Shown here in pieces: positions 46,761-54,735 of a stretch of DNA of 64,000 bases. The stretch covers positions 1,054,001 through 1,118,000 of the forward strand of contig NZ_KE150464.1 of assembly GCF_000411475.1 (NCBI RefSeq). The letters run 5' to 3'. The first letter of the stretch is position 1; the number at the start of each line of letters is the position of its first letter. Made by a program: the position numbers and the translations under genes. A model generated the notes under the pieces. The model saw nothing but the letters and a program-made list of their open reading frames with translations. It was not told where the DNA came from and ran no database searches. Source of the stretch: Streptococcus sp. HPH0090 (GTDB taxonomy: Bacteria; Bacillota; Bacilli; Lactobacillales; Streptococcaceae).

Positions 46761-47061
46761 TAAATAACTCTCCAATCATAAAGGAAGAGGCAGCTGCCCC
46801 CTTGTACCTAGCTTCTTCCTTTTTGATATAGCGGGCCAGATTGACTAACTCTGGCGCAGGTGTTCTGGGATTCTTGAGTAGTTCAAGTGTGACTAACCCT
46901 GAAAGTCGGACTGCTAGCAATCGTTCATTGGTGCTGGGCAACTGCTTAGCAGTTTCTAGGAGTGCAGCCACTAAGTCTTCACTCAATGTTTGGCGAGCAT
47001 TGTTGTAAAGTTCTCGTATCAAGGTTTCTAGGTTTGGTTCTTCCATACCCATCACTTCCAT
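46750..47061 (-). CDS. Helical protein resembling bacteriocin immunity proteins
   Basis: 103 residues from the first methionine; starts at residue 4 or 6 (MGMEEP or MEEPNLE) are also possible since no ribosome site decides. The protein is all-helical, with LIRELYNNARQTLSEDLVAALLETAKQLPS, a central SGLVTLELLKN and LVNLARYIKKEEARYKG. The size and helix pattern resemble the EntA_Immun (class IIa bacteriocin immunity) family, but no bacteriocin gene was seen nearby. It is upstream of nothing obvious and 9 bp downstream of pepA, so it is probably co-transcribed. Function is inferred only from resemblance. Confidence 0.6.
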   Translation of the reverse strand: MEVMGMEEPNLETLIRELYNNARQTLSEDLVAALLETAKQLPSTNERLLAVRLSGLVTLELLKNPRTPAPELVNLARYIKKEEARYKGAAASSFMIGELFKML

Positions 47062-47070
47062 CTTTTTAGT

Positions 47071-48135
47071 TTAATAATTTTTGATCAAATCTACAGTAGA
47101 GCGATCTAATTTTTTAACCAAGGCTTGTAGGAAAGCTTGAGCTTCAAGGAAATCGTCCATAGCATAAAGGGTTTGGTGAGAGTGAATATAACGAGCGCAG
47201 ACACCGATTGTTGTTGATGGAACACCAGCATTTTTCAGATGAGCTGCTCCTGCATCTGTACCACCTTTTCCACAGTAGTATTGGTATTTGATTCCAGCTT
47301 CTTCTGCAGTTGTCAAAAGGAAGTCCTTCATACCTGGGAGAAGCAAGTGACCTGGGTCGTAGAAACGAATCAAGGTTCCATCACCAATCTTACCTTGACC
47401 ACCATAAACATCACCTGCTGGTGAGCAATCCACAGCAAGGAATACTTCTGGATCAAATTTTGTTGTAGAGGCATGGGCACCACGAAGTCCAACTTCTTCT
47501 TGGACGTTAGCACCAAGGTAAAGTTCATTTCCTAGTTTTTGGCCTGACAAGTTTTCAGCCAACTCGCTAACCATGAGAACACCATAACGGTTATCCCATG
47601 CTTTTGAGATGATATTTTTTTCATTAGCAGTTAGGATAGCACTACTATCTGGAACAATTGTATCTCCAGGACGGATACCAAAACTTTCAGCCTCAGCCTT
47701 ATCTGCAAAACCACCATCAAAAACGATATCAGAAATAGCTGGCATAGTTGGCCCACCTGTACCACGAGTCAAATGTGGAGGAACTGAGCCTGAAATTACT
47801 GGAATCTCACGACCTTCACGTGTAAAGAGTTTAAAGCGTTGGCTACTAACAACCATTGGGTTCCAACCACCAATGCTGACTACTCGGAAGGTCCCGTCTG
47901 CTTTGATTTCACTGACCATGAAACCAACTTCATCCATGTGAGAGGCTACTAAAACACGAGGTGCATTGGCTGCTTCTGAGTGCTTAACCCCAAAAATACC
48001 ACCCAAGCCATCAGTCACCACTTCATCCACGTGAGGTGTTAATTTTTCACGAAGATAAGCGCGAACAGGTGCTTCATGACCTGAGATAGCAGAAAGCTCT
48101 GTTACTTCTTTGATTTTAGAAAATAATGTTGTCAT
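47071..48135 (-). CDS. pepA: Glutamyl aminopeptidase PepA (M42 family)
   Basis: 354 residues. M42 metallo-aminopeptidase that removes acidic N-terminal residues from peptides. Metal-binding and catalytic motifs: VASHMDEVGFM (His66 region), DNRYGVLMVSE, NVQEEVGLRGAH (Glu base) and VDCSPAGDVYG, then CGKGGTDAGAAH with the final His ARYIHSHQTLY. In the cell it forms a large dodecamer. It may act on peptides imported by the Ami system, which is encoded further along the window. GAAAGAAGGGATAG lies just upstream. Divergent from nothing, own operon with the small downstream gene. Confidence 0.95.
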   Translation of the reverse strand: MTTLFSKIKEVTELSAISGHEAPVRAYLREKLTPHVDEVVTDGLGGIFGVKHSEAANAPRVLVASHMDEVGFMVSEIKADGTFRVVSIGGWNPMVVSSQRFKLFTREGREIPVISGSVPPHLTRGTGGPTMPAISDIVFDGGFADKAEAESFGIRPGDTIVPDSSAILTANEKNIISKAWDNRYGVLMVSELAENLSGQKLGNELYLGANVQEEVGLRGAHASTTKFDPEVFLAVDCSPAGDVYGGQGKIGDGTLIRFYDPGHLLLPGMKDFLLTTAEEAGIKYQYYCGKGGTDAGAAHLKNAGVPSTTIGVCARYIHSHQTLYAMDDFLEAQAFLQALVKKLDRSTVDLIKNY

Positions 48136-48231
48136 TTCTATCCCTTCTTTCTTTCAACCATTTTACCACTTTTTATAGGAGAAAGGTAGTAGAAATCAAC
48201 ATTTTACCATGTAACTTATTTCCTGCAACAA

Positions 48232-48257
48232 AAAAGAATCACAAATGTGATTCTTTT
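48232..48257 (-). terminator. Terminator of the murI-yidD operon
   Basis: An 11-bp stem AAAAGAATCAC / GTGATTCTTTT with an AAAT loop, followed on the minus strand by TTTTGTTG; ends the nine-gene operon. Confidence 0.9.
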
Positions 48258-48492
48258 ATTTTGAATTTCTTTTTAATGAGAAAACATCCGGCACTGGATC
48301 CTTACCCTCTTCGGACCAAGGGTGGCATCGTAAAATCCGTGCCAAACCCATCAGAACTCCCTTGGCACCATGCTTTTCGATAGCTTGAATCATGTAGTTC
48401 GAACAAGTCGGTTCAAAGCGACAAGATGGCGGGAAAGCAGGCGAGATAAACCGTTGGTAAAAGCGCACTGGCGCAATTAAAATTTTTTTCAT
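48256..48492 (-). CDS. yidD: Membrane protein insertion efficiency factor YidD
   Basis: 78-residue YidD. Signature: [53 protein letters not shown]-type sequence, with conserved Cys in SCRF, TCSNY and RCHPW. A short N-terminal amphipathic helix attaches it to the inner face of the membrane, where it helps YidC/Oxa1 insertion. The start ATG shares one base with the end of rluB; it is the last gene of the long operon and overlaps the terminator arm. Confidence 0.95.
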   Translation of the reverse strand: MKKILIAPVRFYQRFISPAFPPSCRFEPTCSNYMIQAIEKHGAKGVLMGLARILRCHPWSEEGKDPVPDVFSLKRNSK

Positions 48493-49217
48493 TATTTATT
48501 ATTGGTTACAGCCATGGTGTGTAATTGGCTAATTTCTTTTTTATTAAGACGACGTGATTCACCTGGACGAAGACCTGTTAAGTCTAGATGTCCAAAACGA
48601 GTACGAGAGAGTTTATCCACTTGGAGACCAACAGCTTCAAACATCTTTTTAACCTGGTGATTGCGCCCTTCATGGATGGTCAACTGAACAACTGAGCGGT
48701 TTTTTACTGGATCTACTTTTAAAATCTCGTAAACAGCTGGCTTCGTCTTCTTGCCATCAATCTCAACTCCACGAGTCAAGGGACGGAGATTTTCTTTGTT
48801 GGCAATCCCTTTCACACGCGCAACATAGACCTTGTCAATCTCATTACGAGGGTGAATCATCTCATCTGTAAAGTCCCCATCGTTGGTCAAAATCAAGACA
48901 CCAGACGTATCCCAGTCCAAGCGCCCCACAGGATAGATGCGCTCTTTCACATTAGGCAAGAGATCGACAACTGTCTTGCGGCCCTTGTCATCTGTCACGC
49001 TAGAAATCACACCGCGCGGTTTGTTAAGCAGATAGTAGACTTTTTCTTCGTTATAGATTGGTTGACCTTCAACTTCGACCTTGTCGCCTGACTTGATGGT
49101 CGTTGCTAGTTCACGCACGACTTGACCGTTAACCGTCACCAAGCCTTGCTTGATCAACTCTTCTGCTTTTCTCCTACTGGCCACTCCTGCGTGGGCAATA
49201 TATTTATTGATTCTCAT
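48492..49217 (-). CDS. rluB: 23S rRNA pseudouridine synthase RluB-like
   Basis: 241 residues. An N-terminal S4 RNA-binding domain ([25 protein letters not shown]) is followed by the RsuA/RluB-type synthase with catalytic Asp in [19 protein letters not shown] (about residue 104) and [12 protein letters not shown]. It isomerises a uridine of 23S rRNA helix 89 in the family. Overlaps scpB by 14 bp upstream and yidD by 1 bp downstream; this coupling to scpAB is conserved in streptococci. Confidence 0.94.
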   Translation of the reverse strand: MRINKYIAHAGVASRRKAEELIKQGLVTVNGQVVRELATTIKSGDKVEVEGQPIYNEEKVYYLLNKPRGVISSVTDDKGRKTVVDLLPNVKERIYPVGRLDWDTSGVLILTNDGDFTDEMIHPRNEIDKVYVARVKGIANKENLRPLTRGVEIDGKKTKPAVYEILKVDPVKNRSVVQLTIHEGRNHQVKKMFEAVGLQVDKLSRTRFGHLDLTGLRPGESRRLNKKEISQLHTMAVTNNK

Positions 49218-49773
49218 CTTCTTCTATCCTTTCACCAAATAATTGGCTTTCTTGTGCTTGAATATCAAGCTCATCAATCACGGGCAACTCTTCCAAGTGA
49301 TTAATTCCCATGTAATCTAGAAAATAATCCGTCGTTACATAGAGATTAGGGCGCCCAAGAACTTCTTTTTTCCCGTCTTCTCGTATCAACTCAAAGGCCT
49401 GTAACTTAGCTAGCGCTCCACTTGAATTAACCCCCCGAATAGCATCAATCTCAATCCGTGTGATGGGTTGCTTGTAAGCAATGATGGATAAGGTTTCAAG
49501 GGCGGCCCGAGATAGACTTTGATTGATTGGTGCCTTAGAGTATTCTTTTAAAATTGCTGCAAATTGTGGCTTGGTCACCAATCTGTAGGCACCACCGGTC
49601 TCAATCAGTGCTAAACTAGAATCCTGGTCTTTTTCATACTTGTGGGCTAACTTTTCTAAGCTTTGCTGAATCCCAGTCGGTGGAAGCGATAGGACCTCAG
49701 CCAGCTGACGGACTCTAATGCCATCCTCCCCCGCTACAAACAGGAGTGCTTCTATTTCTGCTAAAGTACTCAT
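49204..49773 (-). CDS. scpB: Segregation and condensation protein B
   Basis: 189 residues, the winged-helix kite subunit of the SMC-ScpAB condensin complex. Two winged-helix domains: [25 protein letters not shown] and [30 protein letters not shown], where the last stretch is the ScpB signature. Acidic C-terminal tail. Its end overlaps rluB by 14 bp, and it follows scpA by 12 bp; expression is coordinated in the operon. Confidence 0.97.
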   Translation of the reverse strand: MSTLAEIEALLFVAGEDGIRVRQLAEVLSLPPTGIQQSLEKLAHKYEKDQDSSLALIETGGAYRLVTKPQFAAILKEYSKAPINQSLSRAALETLSIIAYKQPITRIEIDAIRGVNSSGALAKLQAFELIREDGKKEVLGRPNLYVTTDYFLDYMGINHLEELPVIDELDIQAQESQLFGERIEEDENQ

Positions 49774-49785
49774 ATTTCCTCTCTA

Positions 49786-50520
49786 TCAAGCTTGACTCTG
49801 CTCTACTTGATTTTCTTCATTCTTTTTCATGAGATAAATATCTCCAAAACTCTCTTTTTGAATCAAGAGAATTTCTTGGGTTTTAATCAACTCCAAAGTT
49901 GCTAAAAAGAGTGTAATGACCTCTTGTAAATCCTTTGTTTCTTTAAACAAATCCTGCAAGCATAATTGCTGACCTTCAACCAAGGCTTCTCGGACGATAA
50001 CCATCATATCCTCAATCTTATACTCATCTCGTAAAATAGTTGTGTGACTTTTCGAGAATTCTTCCTTTTTCTTGGTCAGTAAGGTTGAAAAGGCTAAGAA
50101 AAGATCAATCGTCGTTTTATCATGCACAAGTTCTGCATCCTCATAAATCAACTCTGTAGGTGCTTTTGAGTAATATTGAGCTCGTTCCTGGTGCTTCACT
50201 TCCAACTGCTCTCCCAAAAGTTTAAATTTACGGTATTCCTCAATCTGAGAAAGGAGGTCCTGCTCTAGGTCGTCCTCTAAATCCGTCACTTCTGCAACTT
50301 TTGGCAAGAGCTTGCGACTTTTAATCAGCATCAGTTGGCTAGCCATCACCATGTATTCGCCTGCAACTTCTAAACGCATGGCTTGTAATGTCGAGATATA
50401 GGCTAGATATTGCTCGATAACCTCTGTGATCGGCACATCATAGATATCCATCTGATACTTTGAAACCAAGTGTAGGAGCAAGTCCAAAGGCCCTTCAAAA
50501 TCTTTTAATTTAATATCCAT
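49786..50520 (-). CDS. scpA: Segregation and condensation protein A
   Basis: 244 residues, kleisin of the SMC condensin. N-terminal [28 protein letters not shown] is the family hallmark and contacts the SMC neck; the C-terminal winged helix ([26 protein letters not shown]) binds the SMC head. The middle is charged linker. The ATG is within one base of the preceding gene's stop (position 50520 shared), so translation is coupled. Confidence 0.97.
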   Translation of the reverse strand: MDIKLKDFEGPLDLLLHLVSKYQMDIYDVPITEVIEQYLAYISTLQAMRLEVAGEYMVMASQLMLIKSRKLLPKVAEVTDLEDDLEQDLLSQIEEYRKFKLLGEQLEVKHQERAQYYSKAPTELIYEDAELVHDKTTIDLFLAFSTLLTKKKEEFSKSHTTILRDEYKIEDMMVIVREALVEGQQLCLQDLFKETKDLQEVITLFLATLELIKTQEILLIQKESFGDIYLMKKNEENQVEQSQA

Positions 50521-51254
50521 TATCTATATTTTTCTAAGGTCATGACTGTCTTTAATCCTAATTTTTTAGCGATTTCGTACAAGTCAACCTTTTCTTCGAT
50601 TTGTCTTAATATAAACTGTTCTCTCAATCCTTGGGCAGATAAATCTGAAAAACCTTTTTCCTTTAAAAAAGCTTCCAACTGACGAAAGGCCCATTGACGG
50701 GAATACGGTTTCCCAGCTTTTTCAAAGAGATAGGTCTGCCCCATCAAGGGCTCTAACTCCGCAAGCAAATTTGTGGGAAGGCTCAAGATTCTTTGTTGAG
50801 AAGCTTTATTGACTCTCAAAACTTGAAAATCCAGGTTCACATCACCTGTTTTTAAGGCTAAAATTTCACTCGGCAAGAGGCCCAACTCTACTATTAACAA
50901 GGCTAGTAGGCGTCCTTCTGGATAAGCACTTTCTTGCCAGAAAGAACTGAGGTCTAAAAGTTCCGACTTTCCTGGCTTTTTCTCAGCCTGTTTGGGTAAT
51001 TCCAGACGGTAAAAGGTACCAATCTTTCCTTTCTGATATAAAAAGTAAAGAAATTGGTTGCAAGCAGAAACCTTCCGCTTTTGGGCACTCATTTTAAAAT
51101 TTGATAATTGAGCTTGGTAGATTTTTAAACTTGTCTCTGAAATTTGTTTTCCAACAAAATCCAAAAACTGCTCCAAATCATACTTATAAGACTGCTTAGA
51201 ATTACTAGATAGATTTTGTTTTTCTTCTAAAAATACTGAAATCCATTCTCTCAT
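50520..51254 (-). CDS. XerD-like tyrosine recombinase homologue, probably inactive
   Basis: 244 residues. N-terminal SAM-like core-binding domain ([28 protein letters not shown]) and a shortened tyrosine recombinase catalytic domain. Compared with R-H-R-H/W-Y, the first Arg (GLR in active enzymes) reads [10 protein letters not shown], so it is lost; the HxxR box reads GLREQFI, keeping Arg but not His; the second His position is Leu (LGLKTVMT); the final Tyr (LEKYR) is kept. Probably catalytically dead or altered and distinct from the real streptococcal XerS. Conserved position beside scpAB suggests a chromosome-organisation role, which is inference. Confidence 0.85.
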   Translation of the reverse strand: MREWISVFLEEKQNLSSNSKQSYKYDLEQFLDFVGKQISETSLKIYQAQLSNFKMSAQKRKVSACNQFLYFLYQKGKIGTFYRLELPKQAEKKPGKSELLDLSSFWQESAYPEGRLLALLIVELGLLPSEILALKTGDVNLDFQVLRVNKASQQRILSLPTNLLAELEPLMGQTYLFEKAGKPYSRQWAFRQLEAFLKEKGFSDLSAQGLREQFILRQIEEKVDLYEIAKKLGLKTVMTLEKYR

Positions 51255-51712
51255 TTGCTTCGAATCTCATATTCCTTACTAAAATCATGCAGAAGGGCAT
51301 TGACAGCCTTAAGGATTGATTTCCGTGTAATAATCCCTTGGAAGATTCCATCCTTATCAACAACTGGTAGGAATGATTCATCCACTAACTTATGTAAAAC
51401 ATCTGTCAATGTATAATCTGGAGCTACCACCGCAACATCCTTCTTGGTCATGTGTACGATATCTGTATCTGCCATGACTTCCTGACTCAATCCCTGCTCC
51501 ATCTGGTAGGCAAGAATATCTCTAAGACCAATAGTCCCGACGAATTTTTTCTCATCAGTCACGACTGGCACTCTGGTATAGGTCATCTGGCTAAGGAGGA
51601 GAATTGCATGATCTGCATTGTGGGTATCAATGAGTACAGCCAAATTTTCAGCAGGAGTTAAAAAGGTTTCCTCTTGCTCCAGTAAAAACTGTTCAAATTC
51701 TTTGGCAATCAT
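51251..51712 (-). CDS. cbpB: Tandem CBS-domain protein (CbpB/DarB-like)
   Basis: 153 residues built from two CBS domains (about 13-65 and 80-142), with RVPVVTDEKKFVGTIGLRDILAY and LPVVDKDGIFQGIITRKSILK as the core strands and loops. A homologous stand-alone pair (CbpB of Listeria, DarB of Bacillus) binds cyclic di-AMP and, without ligand, stimulates the (p)ppGpp synthase Rel. Ligand binding here is inferred from family and architecture. It overlaps both neighbours by 4 bp (ATGA), typical of coupling. Confidence 0.85.
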   Translation of the reverse strand: MIAKEFEQFLLEQEETFLTPAENLAVLIDTHNADHAILLLSQMTYTRVPVVTDEKKFVGTIGLRDILAYQMEQGLSQEVMADTDIVHMTKKDVAVVAPDYTLTDVLHKLVDESFLPVVDKDGIFQGIITRKSILKAVNALLHDFSKEYEIRSK

Positions 51713-52230
51713 CGAGGAAACTCCTTAGACAAGCCTGGATATACCTCATGGTCACGTGTCAAAAAGTCCACTTTAAAGTAGCTATCATCAATTTCCACAC
51801 GAGCGTAGAGACATTCTCTGATAGTTCCACGTGGTTGACTGATTGAACCAGGATTTAGAAAGAGGGTCTTTCCTTCCATCCAAGCATTTGGTACATGCAA
51901 GTGCCCATAAAGACAGATATCTGCATCTTCCTCTTGAGCCCAGAAATCAAGTTTTTGGAAGTTGAAGTTAATATCAAACAAATGCCCATGAGTCTGGATA
52001 ATCTTGGTAGGACCCAGCTGAGTCACTATGCGTTCTGGATAATCTGAATAAAAATCCATGTTTCCTCTGACTACCTGGATTCCTTCCCAGAGTGGTGAAT
52101 CTGGGCGAAGTTCCGAGTCACCATCGTGAAAAATAGCATCGACTTTCCCAAGATAACGGTCACGTATTTCTTCTACAATCAAGCTATCTCCGTGGGAGTC
52201 ACTCATTACAATGATGGTTTGCTTTGCCAT
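51709..52230 (-). CDS. YfcE/MJ0936-type metallophosphodiesterase
   Basis: 173 residues. Calcineurin-like metal motifs: [15 protein letters not shown] (D10, H12), [39 protein letters not shown] and [14 protein letters not shown] small cytosolic phosphodiesterase, probably Mn-dependent and active on simple diesters in vitro; physiological substrate unknown. Its start overlaps the end of rdgB by 25 bp, and its end overlaps the CBS gene, placing it firmly in the operon. Confidence 0.92.
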   Translation of the reverse strand: MAKQTIIVMSDSHGDSLIVEEIRDRYLGKVDAIFHDGDSELRPDSPLWEGIQVVRGNMDFYSDYPERIVTQLGPTKIIQTHGHLFDINFNFQKLDFWAQEEDADICLYGHLHVPNAWMEGKTLFLNPGSISQPRGTIRECLYARVEIDDSYFKVDFLTRDHEVYPGLSKEFPR

Positions 52231-53177
52231 GATGGAAATACCTCCAAAAGTTTCTTAACGGCTAAGGCACGGTGGGATTGACTATTTTTTTCTTCAAGGG
52301 TTAATTCGGCTGATGATTTACCAGTTTCTCCTACTAAAAAGAGCGGATCATAGCCAAAACCATTTTCACCCTTAGGTTCAAAGTTAATGTAACCTGGCCA
52401 GTCAGCTTCGACGACCAAGCTTTCCTTACCTGGACTGGCAACGACCAAGGTTGTGTGAAATTGAGCTGAGCGGTCCTTGAGATCAAAGACCATGGCTAAC
52501 TCGTGCAAGAGTTTGGCGTTGTTTTCTTGGTCAGTTGCGCCGACTCCTGCGAAGCGAGCTGACCAAACACCTGGCAAACCACCGAGAACATCGACTTTAA
52601 GACCAGAATCATCTGCCAGAACCATCTTCCCTGTTAATTGGGAAATAGTTTCTGCTTTGAGGCGGGCATTTTCTTCGAAGGTCATACCCGTTTCAGCAAC
52701 TTCAGGTAGGTCTGGATAATCATTGAGATTTTCTACGTCATAACCTAGTTTGTCAAAGATAGCTCGAAATTCCTTGGTCTTCCCTTCGTTACGAGTCGCA
52801 ATCAGCAAAGTTTCTCTAACCTTGTTTGTCTCAAAGAAGGCTTCTACATCGACTCCTTCTTTAGGTAATTCAATATGCAAGAGTTGTCCATTTTCAACTA
52901 AGAGCAAGGCACCCTGACGTTGGATGACTTCCAAGTTTCGATTTGCTTCTTGATTGAGGATATCTACTACAAAAGAAAGCAGGCGATAGGCTGAACCATA
53001 TCGTAAAACAGTGACTGAAAGCGGAAATCCTCGCTCCTCATCCCGAAAGATTTTGGCTAAATCAAACAAAGGAAAATCTAACTCATCATCCGTCAAAGTA
53101 CGGATACCACCAAAAACACTGTAGGATCCAACATACCAGTCTTGGTCATCCTTGTATTCATAAATTTTGTTTGTCAT
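52206..53177 (-). CDS. rdgB: XTP/dITP pyrophosphatase with N-terminal extension (RdgB/HAM1)
   Basis: 323 residues. The C-terminal 190 residues are a complete Rdg[42 protein letters not shown] and the end GYDPLFL with [10 protein letters not shown]. It hydrolyses non-canonical purine triphosphates. The N-terminal 125 residues ([19 protein letters not shown]...) are a separate alpha/beta extension common in streptococci and of unknown role. Start chosen at ATG 53177, which forms ATGA with the stop of murI; an upstream methionine at 53216 would run through murI and lacks a ribosome site. Confidence 0.93.
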   Translation of the reverse strand: MTNKIYEYKDDQDWYVGSYSVFGGIRTLTDDELDFPLFDLAKIFRDEERGFPLSVTVLRYGSAYRLLSFVVDILNQEANRNLEVIQRQGALLLVENGQLLHIELPKEGVDVEAFFETNKVRETLLIATRNEGKTKEFRAIFDKLGYDVENLNDYPDLPEVAETGMTFEENARLKAETISQLTGKMVLADDSGLKVDVLGGLPGVWSARFAGVGATDQENNAKLLHELAMVFDLKDRSAQFHTTLVVASPGKESLVVEADWPGYINFEPKGENGFGYDPLFLVGETGKSSAELTLEEKNSQSHRALAVKKLLEVFPSWQSKPSL

Positions 53178-53968
53178 AATGTTACATGCTCCACATGAAT
53201 ATCTCTTTCCAGCCATTCTGCTCCGATTTGAGCAAAGCTTTGGCTATTTGCAGTTGTGTAAAAACGGTGTTGAAGTGGTGCCGCATCTCGACTACGGTTA
53301 ATCTCAAAATAATTGAGTAGGACCGAGATATCACGAACACACTCCGCTCCACTATCGATTAGTTGTACCTTAGGTCCCATGACATTTTGGATGATAGGTC
53401 TGAGGAGTGGGTAGTGGGTACATCCCAAAATCAAGCTGTCTACCTTGCCCACTAATGGACGCAAGGTTTCATAAACTACTTTCTTGGTTACACTGGTTGA
53501 AAGGGCACCAGACTCAACCAAGGGAGCAAACTTGGGACAAGCCAAACTTTCAACCTGCAAATCTGGATCCAAATCATGGATTTTTTGGCGATAAATATCT
53601 GATTGTACAGTCATCGGTGTTCCAATCACTCCGATTTTCCCACCCTGACTTGCTTTGATAGCTGCTGAAGCACCAGGCAAAATCACTCCAAGAACAGGAA
53701 TATCTAACTGCGCTTTAATTTCTTCCCAGACGACTGCTGTTGCTGTATTACAAGCAATGACAATCATCTTGACATCCTTGGTCAAAAGAAAGTTGACCAA
53801 CTGCCAAGTATATTCACGAATTTGCTCAGCAGGACGAGGGCCATATGGCGCCCGTGCCGAATCTCCAATATAGACGATTTCTTCATGAGGAAGCTGACGC
53901 ATGAGCTCACGCACAACAGTTAAGCCTCCAACACCAGAGTCCAAAAAACCGATTGGTCGATTATCCAT
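53174..53968 (-). CDS. murI: Glutamate racemase
   Basis: 264 residues. It makes D-glutamate for peptidoglycan. Catalytic cysteines are in [13 protein letters not shown] (about 73) and [12 protein letters not shown] (about 184), with the acidic partners in [13 protein letters not shown] and IDSGAECV. First gene of the operon murI-rdgB-yfcE-cbpB-xerD-like-scpA-scpB-rluB-yidD. Its stop overlaps rdgB start by 4 bp (ATGA). The promoter is within the preceding 200 bp, where no unambiguous boxes were picked out. Confidence 0.97.
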   Translation of the reverse strand: MDNRPIGFLDSGVGGLTVVRELMRQLPHEEIVYIGDSARAPYGPRPAEQIREYTWQLVNFLLTKDVKMIVIACNTATAVVWEEIKAQLDIPVLGVILPGASAAIKASQGGKIGVIGTPMTVQSDIYRQKIHDLDPDLQVESLACPKFAPLVESGALSTSVTKKVVYETLRPLVGKVDSLILGCTHYPLLRPIIQNVMGPKVQLIDSGAECVRDISVLLNYFEINRSRDAAPLQHRFYTTANSQSFAQIGAEWLERDIHVEHVTL

Positions 53969-54142
53969 ATAGTCTTCTTTCTAGTCTTATTATTCTGATT
54001 GATAGTTCATTATCATTACATTTCTTACTGAAATTTCCGACCGACTGATTCGTCATCAGTTGTCTCCATCTTAATCATAATCAAATATCAATAGAATGCA
54101 AGGAAAAAGTCTTGTCTCTAAATATCAGTTGAACATAGTGAG

Positions 54143-54168
54143 AAGTCTGGAACTTTCATCCCAGACTT
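54143..54168. terminator. Hairpin between murI and yneF
   Basis: Stem AAGTCTGG / CCAGACTT with a 10-nt loop, T-rich on the plus side only. As part of the 53969-54175 spacer, it is probably the end of yneF transcription even though the T tract is poor on the minus strand. It resembles the last hairpin of the element at 38424-38603. Confidence 0.5.
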
Positions 54169-54175
54169 TTCCTAT

Positions 54176-54421
54176 TTATTTCTTTTTATTGTTAGCGAGG
54201 GCTGCTTTTTGTTGACGAATGATTTGGTGGTAAACTTGTTGTACCTTAGCTTCACTTGGTTTTTGACCATTTGCACTCAAGAGAGTACGAACAGCTTCTG
54301 CATTCAAACGTGGGTTATCCGCAAATTCTTTTTCGATTTGCTTGCGCACCAAGTACATTCCTCCAAGAGCTCCGCCTAGAAAAGCTAAAACAATCAAGAC
54401 AATTGCTAAAATAAGGTCCAT
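54176..54421 (-). CDS. YneF family small membrane protein
   Basis: 81 residues. A single N-terminal transmembrane helix (about 3-24, [25 protein letters not shown]) is followed by a helical cytosolic part with [36 protein letters not shown], the UPF0154/YneF signature. Found in most Firmicutes; the function is unknown. Monocistronic, next to murI as in pneumococcus. Confidence 0.93.
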   Translation of the reverse strand: MDLILAIVLIVLAFLGGALGGMYLVRKQIEKEFADNPRLNAEAVRTLLSANGQKPSEAKVQQVYHQIIRQQKAALANNKKK

Positions 54422-54614
54422 AATTTTTCTCCTGTTTCTTTTTGAATCTTCTATATTATACCATAAAGTCCTACGCCTGACTAGTTTGAGTTACGCTTTC
54501 AAACGGCTAATTCCTCATATTTCATTTAATATCTAATCATTTTTGAGTTCGATTTTTATAAAAAAATAAAAGCACTAAAATTTGGTAAAATAATTCAGTT
54601 TTTCCGAAAAAACC

Positions 54615-54643
54615 TTGCATTGGTTTGATTTATTTGCTATATT
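54615..54643 (+). promoter_or_regulatory. Promoter of the fucosidase gene
   Basis: TTGCAT (54615-54620), 17-bp spacer, TATATT (54638-54643). The start codon lies about 92 bp downstream, leaving a leader that contains the cre site. The rest of the 54422-54735 spacer shows nothing further. Confidence 0.8.
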
Positions 54644-54701
54644 AAGATTATACAAAACAAAGAAAATATCTTTCTGCAAGTCTTATTTTTTTATCAAAAA
54701 A

Positions 54702-54715
54702 TGTATGCGCTTACA
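54702..54715 (+). promoter_or_regulatory. cre site in fucosidase leader
   Basis: TGTATGCGCTTACA matches the cre consensus at 13 of 14 positions and is nearly symmetric. It lies about 58 bp downstream of the -10, where CcpA would act as a roadblock. Immediately downstream are the ribosome site (AGAAAGGAG) and ATG. Confidence 0.85.
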
Positions 54716-54735
54716 GATTTGAGAAAGGAGTTTTT

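Noticed and set aside
50520-51254. Tyrosine recombinase as sign of an integrated mobile element
   Set aside because: It lies inside a conserved housekeeping operon, lacks catalytic residues, and no att repeats or phage genes are near.
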